Below are positions 1-4,253 of a stretch of 5,317 bases of DNA, piece by piece (the first letter of the stretch is position 1; each line of letters opens with the position of its first letter). Source of the stretch: Phycisphaeraceae bacterium (GTDB taxonomy: Bacteria; Planctomycetota; Phycisphaerae; Phycisphaerales; Phycisphaeraceae); contig JAJDCT010000271.1 in assembly GCA_029260695.1 (NCBI GenBank), positions 1-5,317 on the forward strand, in the 5' to 3' direction. Position numbers and translations under genes: made by a program. The notes below the pieces were generated by a model. That model worked only from the letters and a program-made list of their open reading frames with translations, was not told the DNA's origin and did not search any database.

Positions 1-135
1 CATCACCTTCGACGGGTTCGTCACCAGCGTAAAACTCGCGTCCTCCGGCACAAGCGTCGCCTGCTCCGCACCCACTGCCGGGAGGCTCAACACCAACGTG
101 GCGGCGAAGACAGTACTGGCAATCAGGCGTTTCAT
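1..135 (-). CDS. N-terminal fragment of an exported protein of unknown function
   Basis: The first 45 codons of a minus-strand gene are present; the rest lies beyond the left edge. The protein starts MKRLIASTVF, continues with a hydrophobic segment (AATLVLSLPA) and reaches a likely signal peptidase I site at VGA/EQA, near residue 23. This is a typical Sec signal peptide, so the product is probably periplasmic or secreted. The start is supported by a GGAGGA ribosome binding site at 143-148, 7 bases upstream of the ATG. The mature part seen here (ATLVPEDASFTLVTNPSKV) is too short to name a family. It loosely resembles N-termini of secreted proteins that begin with an 'LPxDT/S' segment, such as DUF3352-like proteins, but that is only an impression. 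Confidence 0.75.
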   Translation of the reverse strand, partial: MKRLIASTVFAATLVLSLPAVGAEQATLVPEDASFTLVTNPSKVM

Positions 136-142
136 ATCAAAT

Positions 143-148
143 TCCTCC
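143..148 (-). promoter_or_regulatory. Ribosome binding site of the left-edge exported protein
   Basis: The minus strand reads GGAGGA followed by 7 bases and the ATG at 135. This near-perfect Shine-Dalgarno fixes the start of the truncated gene. Confidence 0.75.
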
Positions 149-240
149 AAACGGATGCGGTATTAATCGTGACTCAACCAAGGATACGCTGCCCAGACAA
201 GGAGTGTTACAGCGTCATCGTAAAATCGTACCAAGGCCTA

Positions 241-377
241 TAACCACGAAGACACGAAGGGCCCGAAGATCAGAGGATAGGCCGTGAATGAACGCAAATA
301 GGCGGCGGGCAGGATCCGACGAGCTTGCTCGATCCCCGCCTGATTTATCCGCGTGAATCAGCGTTCATTCGTGGCTA
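241..377. repeat. Nested inverted-repeat intergenic element
   Basis: Several inverted repeats lie inside one another. The outer arms are TAACCACGAA (241-250) and TTCGTGGCTA (368-377), matching at 9 of 10 positions. Within them are GAATGAACGC (286-295) and GCGTTCATTC (361-370), a perfect match; AGGCGG (300-305) and CCGCCT (336-341); GGATC (312-316) and GATCC (331-335); and at the centre CGAGC-TT-GCTCG (320-331). The left end also contains CCACGAAGACACGAAGG. From memory, sequences of this CCACGAA/ACGAATGAACGC type recur between genes in many planctomycete and other environmental genomes, which suggests a REP-like or mobile non-coding repeat. Copy number cannot be judged from one window. Confidence 0.55.
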
Positions 378-451
378 ATCCCGCCCCGCCCTTTTACTTG
401 CCACCGCTGTCCCGTGGTGATCCACCAAACCCACAGGTATCATCCCTACTT

Positions 452-1399
452 ATGAATGAAGCACTCACAACGAAAGTTAAAATCGGCATCATCGGCGGCA
501 GCGGGCTCGGCAACGCTCTGGGCACCGAGGCCGGCCAAACCGTCGAGGTCGACACCCCGTTTGGCAAGCCAAGCTCCCCGATCACACTCGCCAACTGGGG
601 GGGGGCCGAGAGCGCATCCGGGGGGGCAACCGGGGGCTGGGGTGAGGTCGCCATCCTCCAACGCCACGGGATAGGCCACACACTCAACCCATCAGCCGTC
701 CCGTACCGCGCCAATATCTACGCGCTTAAATCCCTGGGCGTCACCCACATCCTCGCCAGCGGCGCCACCGGCTCGCTCCGCGAAGAAGTTGCCCCCGGCG
801 ACCTGGTCATCGTCGACCAACTCATCGACAAGACCACCAAGCGTGCCAACACCTTCTACGAACACGCCGCCGTCCACGTCGAGTTCGCCGAACCCTTCTG
901 CCCGGTGATGCGCAACTGGCTGCTCGACGCAGCCAAACACATCGACAACATCCGCGTCCACGAAAAAGGCACCTACATCGTCATGGAAGGCCCCGCCTTC
1001 TCCACCAAATCCGAGTCCCACATGCACCGCTCCGAAGCCTTCGCCGGCGACCTCATCGGCATGACCGCCATGCCCGAAGCGAAGCTCGCCCGCGAAGCCG
1101 AGATCGCCTACACCATGATCGCCATGCCCACCGACTACGACTGTTGGCGTCCCCACCCTAAAAGCGATTCCCCGCCTGACCCCCAGGCCCTGCTCAAAGA
1201 AATCATCGGCAACCTCCAAAAAGCAACCGCCGCCAACATCGCCCTGATGAAACAAGCCCTGCAAGACACGTCGGCTCTAGCCAACACCCCCAGCCCCGCA
1301 CACACCGCCTTAGCACTGGGCATCTGGTCTGATAAATCAAAGGTCGGTCCCGCTGAAGTGAAGAGGCTGGAGGTGCTGTGGGGCAAGTACTTCGATTGA
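452..1399 (+). CDS. mtnP: S-methyl-5'-thioadenosine phosphorylase
   Basis: This cytosolic enzyme of methionine salvage should split methylthioadenosine with phosphate into adenine and 5-methylthioribose 1-phosphate. The N-terminus has the phosphate-binding IGIIGGSGL (residues 11-19), followed by FGKPSSPI (37-44), RHGIGH (71-76), YRANIYALKSLGVTHIL (85-101), GSLREEVAPGDLVIVDQ, MEGPAFSTKSES (178-189), GMTAMPEAKLAREAE (203-217) and TDYDCW (227-232). The two aspartates of TDYDCW match those that select 6-aminopurines in MTA phosphorylases and separate them from guanosine/inosine phosphorylases. The ATG at 452 gives 315 residues and places IGIIGG where the family has it. The same frame opens at a GTG at 353, but that extension is not family-like. 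No strong ribosome binding site precedes 452 (only ACAGG at 433-437). The odd feature is a glycine-rich insertion of roughly 17 residues (about 47-64) before the RHG motif. MTA phosphorylase is the best call; other purine nucleoside phosphorylases are less likely. Confidence 0.93.
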   Translation: MNEALTTKVKIGIIGGSGLGNALGTEAGQTVEVDTPFGKPSSPITLANWGGAESASGGATGGWGEVAILQRHGIGHTLNPSAVPYRANIYALKSLGVTHILASGATGSLREEVAPGDLVIVDQLIDKTTKRANTFYEHAAVHVEFAEPFCPVMRNWLLDAAKHIDNIRVHEKGTYIVMEGPAFSTKSESHMHRSEAFAGDLIGMTAMPEAKLAREAEIAYTMIAMPTDYDCWRPHPKSDSPPDPQALLKEIIGNLQKATAANIALMKQALQDTSALANTPSPAHTALALGIWSDKSKVGPAEVKRLEVLWGKYFD

Positions 1400-1404
1400 C
1401 ACAT

Positions 1405-1430
1405 ATATCCCCAGGCTTGCCTGGGGATAT
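1405..1430 (+). terminator. Hairpin after mtnP, likely transcription terminator
   Basis: The arms ATATCCCCAGG (1405-1415) and CCTGGGGATAT (1420-1430) pair perfectly over 11 bp around a CTTG loop, starting 5 bases after the mtnP stop. There is no run of T after the stem (TTCCTGC follows). It is therefore not a classical intrinsic terminator, and may instead stabilise the mRNA 3' end or act with Rho. It separates mtnP from the next gene, whose start is 37 bases further on. Confidence 0.6.
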
Positions 1431-1454
1431 TCCTGCATGAACCGTGAACATACG

Positions 1455-1460
1455 AAGGAG
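1455..1460 (+). promoter_or_regulatory. Ribosome binding site deciding the start of the 182-aa exported protein
   Basis: AAGGAG lies 7 bases before the ATG at 1468. It rules against the upstream in-frame GTG at 1444. Confidence 0.75.
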
Positions 1461-1467
1461 ATGCACT

Positions 1468-2016
1468 ATGAAACCCAGCGTGATCGTCGTCTTATTAATC
1501 GCCGGTATGGTTTATGCAGACGATTTTGACACTGCCGTAGAGAGGATGAACGACACCGGGATCAAAGCAGCCGAGGAGGTTCTAGCGGAGGAGGCAGCGC
1601 AATACGAAGTAACGGATCGGCTGCATGAGGATGGAGGCGTCGAGTATGGCCGCCTGGGCAAACCGATCATGTATCGGTCGGAGAATGGTTCGGTGTATCG
1701 GCTGCTTCAATCGGATGGTCAGCGTTTTGCGACGGTTGTGGTGGGGAAAGAGTGGTCACCGAAGATAATTATCGAGGACAAACTTGATTTAATCGTCGAG
1801 CTGATCCCGACAAAAGATGGTGGCTGGGAATTACAAGCGCTTAGCATCGACCCACAATTTCTTGAAATCTACATCATCACAAGTGAATCGGTGACCCCCG
1901 CAAGTGTCGACCGCTATTTGGAGCAACTCGCACTAATGCGCGGATCACAAGCAGCGTTTGAATCGATTGGCGAGTCTCTCATGGAAAGCACTGAGGAGAC
2001 TGTTGAGACCGAGTAG
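1468..2016 (+). CDS. Exported protein of unknown function (182 aa)
   Basis: I do not recognise this family. The ATG at 1468 is preceded by AAGGAG (1455-1460) at 7 bases. It gives a compact Sec signal peptide, MKPSVIVVLLIAGMVYA, with cleavage likely at VYA/DD. A GTG at 1444 in the same frame would put a charged MNIRRRCT stretch before it and has no ribosome binding site. The mature part starts with an acidic, probably helical region (FDTAVERMNDTGIKAAEEVLAEEAA). A strand-rich middle follows (VEYGRLGKPIMYRSENGSVYRLL, FATVVVG, KIIIEDKLDLIVELIP, GWELQALSI, FLEIYIIT), then an acidic helical tail ending TEETVETE. No cysteines, membrane spans or catalytic signature stand out after the signal. Base composition looks less GC-rich than mtnP or tuf, with codons such as TTA, ATA, CGA and AAT. 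The gene ends 7 bp from the convergent methyltransferase gene, with no visible terminator between them. Confidence 0.8.
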   Translation: MKPSVIVVLLIAGMVYADDFDTAVERMNDTGIKAAEEVLAEEAAQYEVTDRLHEDGGVEYGRLGKPIMYRSENGSVYRLLQSDGQRFATVVVGKEWSPKIIIEDKLDLIVELIPTKDGGWELQALSIDPQFLEIYIITSESVTPASVDRYLEQLALMRGSQAAFESIGESLMESTEETVETE

Positions 2017-2023
2017 CTTGACG

Positions 2024-2806
2024 TCATCCGCACTGGGCCTTAACCGTCCACGATTTACACAGGTACGGCACGACCACGCTAGACGTTTCGGCCCGATTGA
2101 GTTCATCTTCCATCGTCGCGATGATCTGAGCGAACCGCTCAGGGCCCGCGATCGTGTTCAGGCGGTTGTGGCTTCGCCAGAGATTCAGGAACCGCTCTTT
2201 GGGCATCTCGATTTCGTGGCGGACATCGAAGGTGTGGACATTAATGAAGTGGACCGTTGACGTCAGCACCTCGGCCCAGTCCTGTTCGCGGTAGTTGTCG
2301 TCGAAGTCGGGGACGAAGTGTTTGATGATGGCCCAGGCCTTGGCGAGGGTGGGGGCGTCGTGGTTCAGGCGGTTGTTCCAGAGCACGGTGAAGTAGCCGG
2401 CCTGCTTGAGGATGCGGTGGATCTCGGGCAGCGCGCTGCCCGGGTCGGCCCAGTGAAAAGCCTGCGCCGCGACGACCCAATGCTGTGAATCATCGGGCAG
2501 ATGGGTTTCATTGAAGGTGCCATCGATCCATGTCACATCAGGGTGCGGCACGGCCCTATCGCGCATTTCGGCGTTCGGCTCGACCGCGCTGACTTTCAAG
2601 CCACGTTCGGCTAGCAGCGAGGTGAAAATGCCTGTCCCCGCACCCAGGTCGGTGACTTTGGCGTGAGGCGGAAGTTGGATGTGATCGCAGAGGTGGCTGA
2701 GTAGTTCAGCGGGATAGCTGGGGCGGGCCGTGTGGTAGGCGGTGGCCTGGTCGGTGAAGTCGCCTAGTTTTTCGTGTGTGTGTCGCGATTGGCTCTGCGG
2801 GTCCAT
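2024..2806 (-). CDS. Class I SAM-dependent methyltransferase (Methyltransf_11 type)
   Basis: The protein should transfer a methyl group from S-adenosylmethionine in the cytosol; the substrate cannot be told. From the ATG at 2806 it has 260 residues. An N-terminal segment YHTARPSYPAELLSHL (24-39) is typical of this subgroup. Motif I, VTDLGAGTG (51-59), binds SAM, and the acidic residue of motif II is in VSAVEP (E76). The block WVVAAQAFHWADPGSALPEIHRILKQAGYFTVLWNNR (split here: QAFHW at 115-119, RILKQAGY about 133-140, LWNNR about 143-147) is characteristic of the family of small methyltransferases related to trans-aconitate methyltransferase-like proteins. The C-terminal 110 residues form a variable helical cap. 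The ATG at 2806 has AGGTG 9 bases upstream; a GTG at 2818 in the same frame would add MPRF but has no ribosome binding site. The gene lies 44 bp after csrA on the same strand and may be the third gene of that transcript. Confidence 0.88.
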   Translation of the reverse strand: MDPQSQSRHTHEKLGDFTDQATAYHTARPSYPAELLSHLCDHIQLPPHAKVTDLGAGTGIFTSLLAERGLKVSAVEPNAEMRDRAVPHPDVTWIDGTFNETHLPDDSQHWVVAAQAFHWADPGSALPEIHRILKQAGYFTVLWNNRLNHDAPTLAKAWAIIKHFVPDFDDNYREQDWAEVLTSTVHFINVHTFDVRHEIEMPKERFLNLWRSHNRLNTIAGPERFAQIIATMEDELNRAETSSVVVPYLCKSWTVKAQCG

Positions 2807-2850
2807 GAATCGCGGCACCTGTAGATAACTGCGTAAGAAGGGGGGTAAAA

Positions 2851-3084
2851 CTACTTCTGCCCGCCGTTGTTACCCGACTTCCCGGTGGCGGGGCCTGTGG
2901 GGGGTTTTTCACCTCTCGCCTTCTGGTCGGCAAGCTCCCGGCGGTTGATGGCGGTTTCGCGGGGGAAGTCGAAAGCCAGGCGGACCTTGTCGCCTTGGAT
3001 CTCGACGATGCGGATGACGCCTTGGGGGTTTTTGGGATCGCCTATGACGATTTCTTCACCGACGCGGCGTGTGAGTGCGAGCAT
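2851..3084 (-). CDS. csrA: Carbon storage regulator CsrA (RsmA family)
   Basis: CsrA is a small dimeric RNA-binding protein that binds GGA motifs in mRNA leaders and controls translation and stability, often of carbon metabolism, motility and surface-attachment genes. The N-terminus MLALTRRVGEEIVIGD is a clear family match. It includes L4 and R6 of the RNA-binding surface, and the second key arginine falls in AINRREL (R48, aligning with R44 of E. coli CsrA). The loop DPKNPQG adds a few residues compared with E. coli. After about residue 51 the protein has a basic, low-complexity tail (KARGEKPPTGPATGKSG), giving 77 residues against 61 in E. coli. The ATG at 3084 has AGGAG (3093-3097) 8 bases upstream. 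The gene lies 104 bp after nfu and 44 bp before the methyltransferase gene, all on the minus strand. A hairpin and several GGA motifs in its leader may allow feedback control. Confidence 0.96.
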   Translation of the reverse strand: MLALTRRVGEEIVIGDPKNPQGVIRIVEIQGDKVRLAFDFPRETAINRRELADQKARGEKPPTGPATGKSGNNGGQK

Positions 3085-3092
3085 GCCTTGGT

Positions 3093-3097
3093 CTCCT
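3093..3097 (-). promoter_or_regulatory. csrA ribosome binding site containing a GGA motif
   Basis: The minus strand reads CAGGAGACC, with AGGAG 8 bases before the csrA ATG. The embedded GGA is also the core sequence CsrA recognises. CsrA blocking its own ribosome binding site is known in other bacteria and is possible here. Confidence 0.6.
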
Positions 3098-3108
3098 GAC
3101 CCTGCCAG

Positions 3109-3136
3109 CCAAGTCCACTTTTATGCCGTGGCTTGG
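3109..3136 (-). promoter_or_regulatory. Stem-loop in the csrA leader
   Basis: On the minus strand CCAAG+CCAC pairs with GTGG+CTTGG (one bulged A) around a nine-base loop, GGCATAAAA. It lies between nfu and csrA, ending about 11 bases before the csrA ribosome binding site. It could control csrA translation or protect the processed csrA mRNA. No T-run follows, so it is not an intrinsic terminator. Confidence 0.4.
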
Positions 3137-3188
3137 AGATTCTCGTCCTGAGGCCCGCCGTGACGTACCGGGGGGGCGGGGGGTGTGG

Positions 3189-3452
3189 TTAGCTCACCTG
3201 TTCGACGCCTGTGATTTCGGGGATCTTCTCGCGGACGTTCCGCTCGATGCCCATGTGCAGGGTCATGCTGCTGGACGGGCAGCCGATGCATGCCCCGTGC
3301 AGGCGGACCTGGACGACGCCTTCGTCGGTGACGTTGACCAGTTCCAGATCGCCGCCATCAGACTGTACAGCCGGGCGGATGCGTTCGATGACCTGCTCTA
3401 CACGATCGAAGAGGGTCAGCGAGTCCTGGGTTGGCGAATCGTCCTGGGTCAT
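3189..3452 (-). CDS. NifU C-terminal domain (Nfu-type) Fe-S scaffold protein
   Basis: This stand-alone Nfu domain should hold a [4Fe-4S] cluster between two subunits and pass it to target apoproteins in the cytosol. The core reads VEQVIERIRPAVQSDGGDLELVNV (in two parts: VEQVIERIRPAV 18-29 and SDGGDLELV 31-39), followed by VVQVRLHGACIGCPSSSMTL. The cluster-ligand CxxC motif is C55 and C58. The tail MGIERNVREKIPEITGVEQV is the usual C-terminal helix and strand. At 87 residues it is the domain alone, as in many bacterial NifU-like/YuxI-type small proteins, without the IscU or A-type domains. Two consecutive ATGs occur (3455 and 3452). AAGGAG lies 1 base before the first and 4 before the second, so the second is preferred. 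It is the first gene of a probable nfu-csrA-methyltransferase transcript. Its leader holds a striking repeat array. Confidence 0.93.
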   Translation of the reverse strand: MTQDDSPTQDSLTLFDRVEQVIERIRPAVQSDGGDLELVNVTDEGVVQVRLHGACIGCPSSSMTLHMGIERNVREKIPEITGVEQVS

Positions 3453-3529
3453 CATGCTCCTTGGGTCGGCTCGGGGTCAGGCCCGGTGGTCATCCGGGGG
3501 GCCATCCAAGGGCCCATCCAAGGGCCCAT
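3452..3529 (-). CDS. Candidate leader ORF (25 codons) overlapping the nfu start
   Basis: An ATG in the first repeat unit opens a frame that runs through the 12-bp repeats, giving MGPWMGPWMAPR followed by MTTGPDPEPTQGA. It stops at a TGA whose last base is the A of the preferred nfu ATG (ATGATG). The ribosome binding site of nfu lies inside its last codons. The arrangement would allow translational coupling. No separate Shine-Dalgarno is evident before its ATG, and an open frame over a 12-bp repeat is expected by chance because 12 is a multiple of three. Treat it as a possibility, not as an established gene. Confidence 0.2.
   Translation of the reverse strand: MGPWMGPWMAPRMTTGPDPEPTQGA
3457..3462 (-). 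promoter_or_regulatory. nfu ribosome binding site, close to two start codons
   Basis: The minus strand reads AAGGAGCATGATG. The spacing is 1 base to the first ATG and 4 to the second, both shorter than usual, which favours the second start. The GGA inside the site is a possible CsrA contact. Confidence 0.65.
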
Positions 3530-3538
3530 CCGGGGGCC
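3491..3538 (-). repeat. Four-copy 12-bp tandem repeat in the nfu-csrA leader; possible CsrA-binding hairpins
   Basis: On the plus strand CATCC starts at 3491, 3503, 3515 and 3527, and the units read CATCCGGGGGGC, CATCCAAGGGCC (twice) and CATCCGGGGGCC. The self-complementary GGGCCC occurs at 3510, 3522 and 3534, with a near copy, GGGGCC, at 3498. As minus-strand RNA, neighbouring copies pair to give six-base stems with the loops UUGGAU or CCGGAU. The hairpins 3522-3539 and 3498-3515 can coexist, or 3510-3527 can form instead. GGA in a hairpin loop is the known CsrA target shape, and the extended consensus ends in GGAUG, which is present in every unit here. The array lies 36 bases before the first nfu ATG. 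That CsrA binds it is inference. Confidence 0.6.
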
Positions 3539-3576
3539 CGGTGAAGTGCCTTGCCGGCCGGGGTTTCCGACTCATT

Positions 3577-3605
3577 ATCATAGGTCGGCGAGACTGAACA
3601 GACAA
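3577..3605 (-). promoter_or_regulatory. Candidate sigma-70 promoter for nfu-csrA
   Basis: On the minus strand TTGTCT (3605-3600, 4 of 6 to TTGACA) is followed after 17 bases by TATGAT (3582-3577, 5 of 6 to TATAAT). Transcription would start near 3570 and give a leader of about 115 bases that includes the whole repeat array. There is no experimental support. Confidence 0.45.
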
Positions 3606-3606
3606 T

Positions 3607-3632
3607 CCAGCCGGGCCGGTAAGGCCGGCTGG
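3607..3632. repeat. GC-rich inverted repeat next to the nfu promoter
   Basis: CCAGCCGG (3607-3614) and CCGGCTGG (3625-3632) pair perfectly over 8 bp around a 10-base loop. It directly abuts the candidate -35 element on its upstream side. It could be an operator or part of a terminator for transcripts arriving from the right; no T-run follows on either strand. Confidence 0.4.
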
Positions 3633-3704
3633 GGCTGTCGATGCCGTTGTTCCAAAGCCGACAGTTTCGCATGTGTTGATATAAGTGCTTATTAAACAAT
3701 TTGT

Positions 3705-3747
3705 TGAGATTAATTAGATCTCCCAGAAACAGGTGTTTCAGATCTCA
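3705..3747. repeat. Inverted repeat in the AT-rich island
   Basis: AGATCT occurs at 3716-3721 and 3740-3745. Between them GAAAC (3726-3730) pairs with GTTTC (3735-3739) around AGGT, leaving a four-base bulge on the left. An alternative outer arm is TGAGAT (3705-3710) with ATCTCA (3742-3747). It may be a protein-binding site or RNA hairpin between the divergent transcription units. Confidence 0.4.
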
Positions 3748-3797
3748 GCGGCTTGCGATTTCATCCGGTGTAAAGTGTGTGAATTACCCTGTCTGGT

Positions 3798-3826
3798 TTG
3801 ACGTCTGGGGGAGGGGGTGTTAAATT
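3798..3826 (+). promoter_or_regulatory. Candidate distal promoter for tRNA-Thr/tuf
   Basis: TTGACG (3798-3803, 5 of 6) is followed after exactly 17 bases by TAAATT (3821-3826, 4 of 6). The transcript would carry about 200 bases before the tRNA. Confidence 0.4.
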
Positions 3827-3941
3827 TTCCCTCCTGTCGGCAACGGGGTCTGAGCCCGACGCCGGTGGATAAGTCAGCGCTGGTTTGGCGGCGGCCGGAT
3901 GTTAGGGGCGCGGATTGGTTACAAAGCCAGTTCGACGCCCC

Positions 3942-3969
3942 TTGTCAATCGGAGTGAAGTCGCTAAAGT
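3942..3969 (+). promoter_or_regulatory. Candidate proximal promoter for tRNA-Thr/tuf
   Basis: TTGTCA (3942-3947, 5 of 6) is followed after 16 bases by TAAAGT (3964-3969, 4 of 6). The transcript would start near 3976, about 60 bases before the tRNA, a reasonable length for a processed 5' leader. Confidence 0.45.
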
Positions 3970-4035
3970 GCCGAGTCTTGAGATTCGGCCACAGCCTCAA
4001 GCGTCAAGGGTGCCGGGCTGTATGTAGACAGGGCC

Positions 4036-4107
<72 letters not shown>

Positions 4108-4125
4108 TTTGAGGCGGTTTTTTGT

Positions 4126-4143
4126 GTCGGGCGTAGGCCCGGC
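4126..4143 (+). promoter_or_regulatory. Small hairpin between tRNA-Thr and tuf
   Basis: GTCGGGC pairs with GCCCGGC (one G-T pair) around the loop GTAG. A run of six T (4118-4123) precedes rather than follows it, so it does not fit a terminator. It may be an RNA processing or leader structure in the tRNA-tuf transcript. Confidence 0.3.
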
Positions 4144-4239
4144 TGTCGGACGCAGTGTATTGGAAACTCGATCACGGTCAGGCCCGTTGGCGTCTAACAC
4201 GACGGCCCATAAACGACCAGATAACACAGACTGTTAGGC

Positions 4240-4244
4240 GGAGG
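4240..4244 (+). promoter_or_regulatory. tuf ribosome binding site
   Basis: GGAGG lies 9 bases before the ATG at 4254. It is a strong site, as expected for a very highly expressed gene. Confidence 0.8.
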
Positions 4245-4253
4245 TTTTTGACG

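Larger units (their letters stand above)
136..451. other. Intergenic spacer between divergent genes, mostly a repeat element
   Basis: No convincing gene lies in these 316 bases. An open frame on the plus strand reaches back to a GTG at 353, but its first 33 residues are not like the phosphorylase family and it begins inside a repeat. The spacer should carry promoters for both flanking genes; I could not find a -35/-10 pair with good spacing on either strand. The right two-fifths is the nested inverted-repeat element described separately. Confidence 0.6.
3640..4035. other. Non-coding region between the nfu-csrA promoter and tRNA-Thr
   Basis: No protein gene is supported here. The region holds an AT-rich island (about 3670-3780) that contrasts with its GC-rich surroundings, an inverted repeat at 3705-3747, and two candidate plus-strand promoters ahead of tRNA-Thr and tuf. 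Open frames crossing it are short, unlike any family I know, and lack ribosome binding sites. Confidence 0.6.

Noticed and set aside
353..451. N-terminal extension of mtnP from the GTG at 353
   Set aside because: The 33 added residues are proline-rich and not family-like, no ribosome binding site precedes the GTG, and it begins inside the nested inverted repeat. The ATG at 452 matches the family start.
692..1264. 190-codon open frame antisense to mtnP
   Set aside because: It lies wholly inside a well-supported gene and has a glycine/valine-rich composition typical of the reverse frame of GC-rich coding DNA.
2807..2818. GTG start at 2818 for the methyltransferase
   Set aside because: No Shine-Dalgarno precedes it, while the ATG at 2806 has AGGTG at a usable distance. 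The difference is only four residues.
3491..3538. CRISPR array
   Set aside because: The units are 12 bp and directly contiguous with no unique spacers, so it is a simple tandem repeat.
3075..3695. 206-codon plus-strand open frame over nfu and its leader
   Set aside because: It is antisense to nfu, which has a diagnostic CxxC Nfu core, and runs through the 12-bp repeats. It resembles no protein family.
3490..3699. 69-codon minus-strand frame ending GWALGWALGWPPG
   Set aside because: The repeated GWAL segment is only the 12-bp tandem repeat read in another frame; it would start upstream of the candidate promoter and has no clear ribosome binding site.
4108..4145. Intrinsic terminator between tRNA-Thr and tuf
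   Set aside because: A run of six T is present at 4118-4123 but it precedes the only hairpin (4126-4143) instead of following it.
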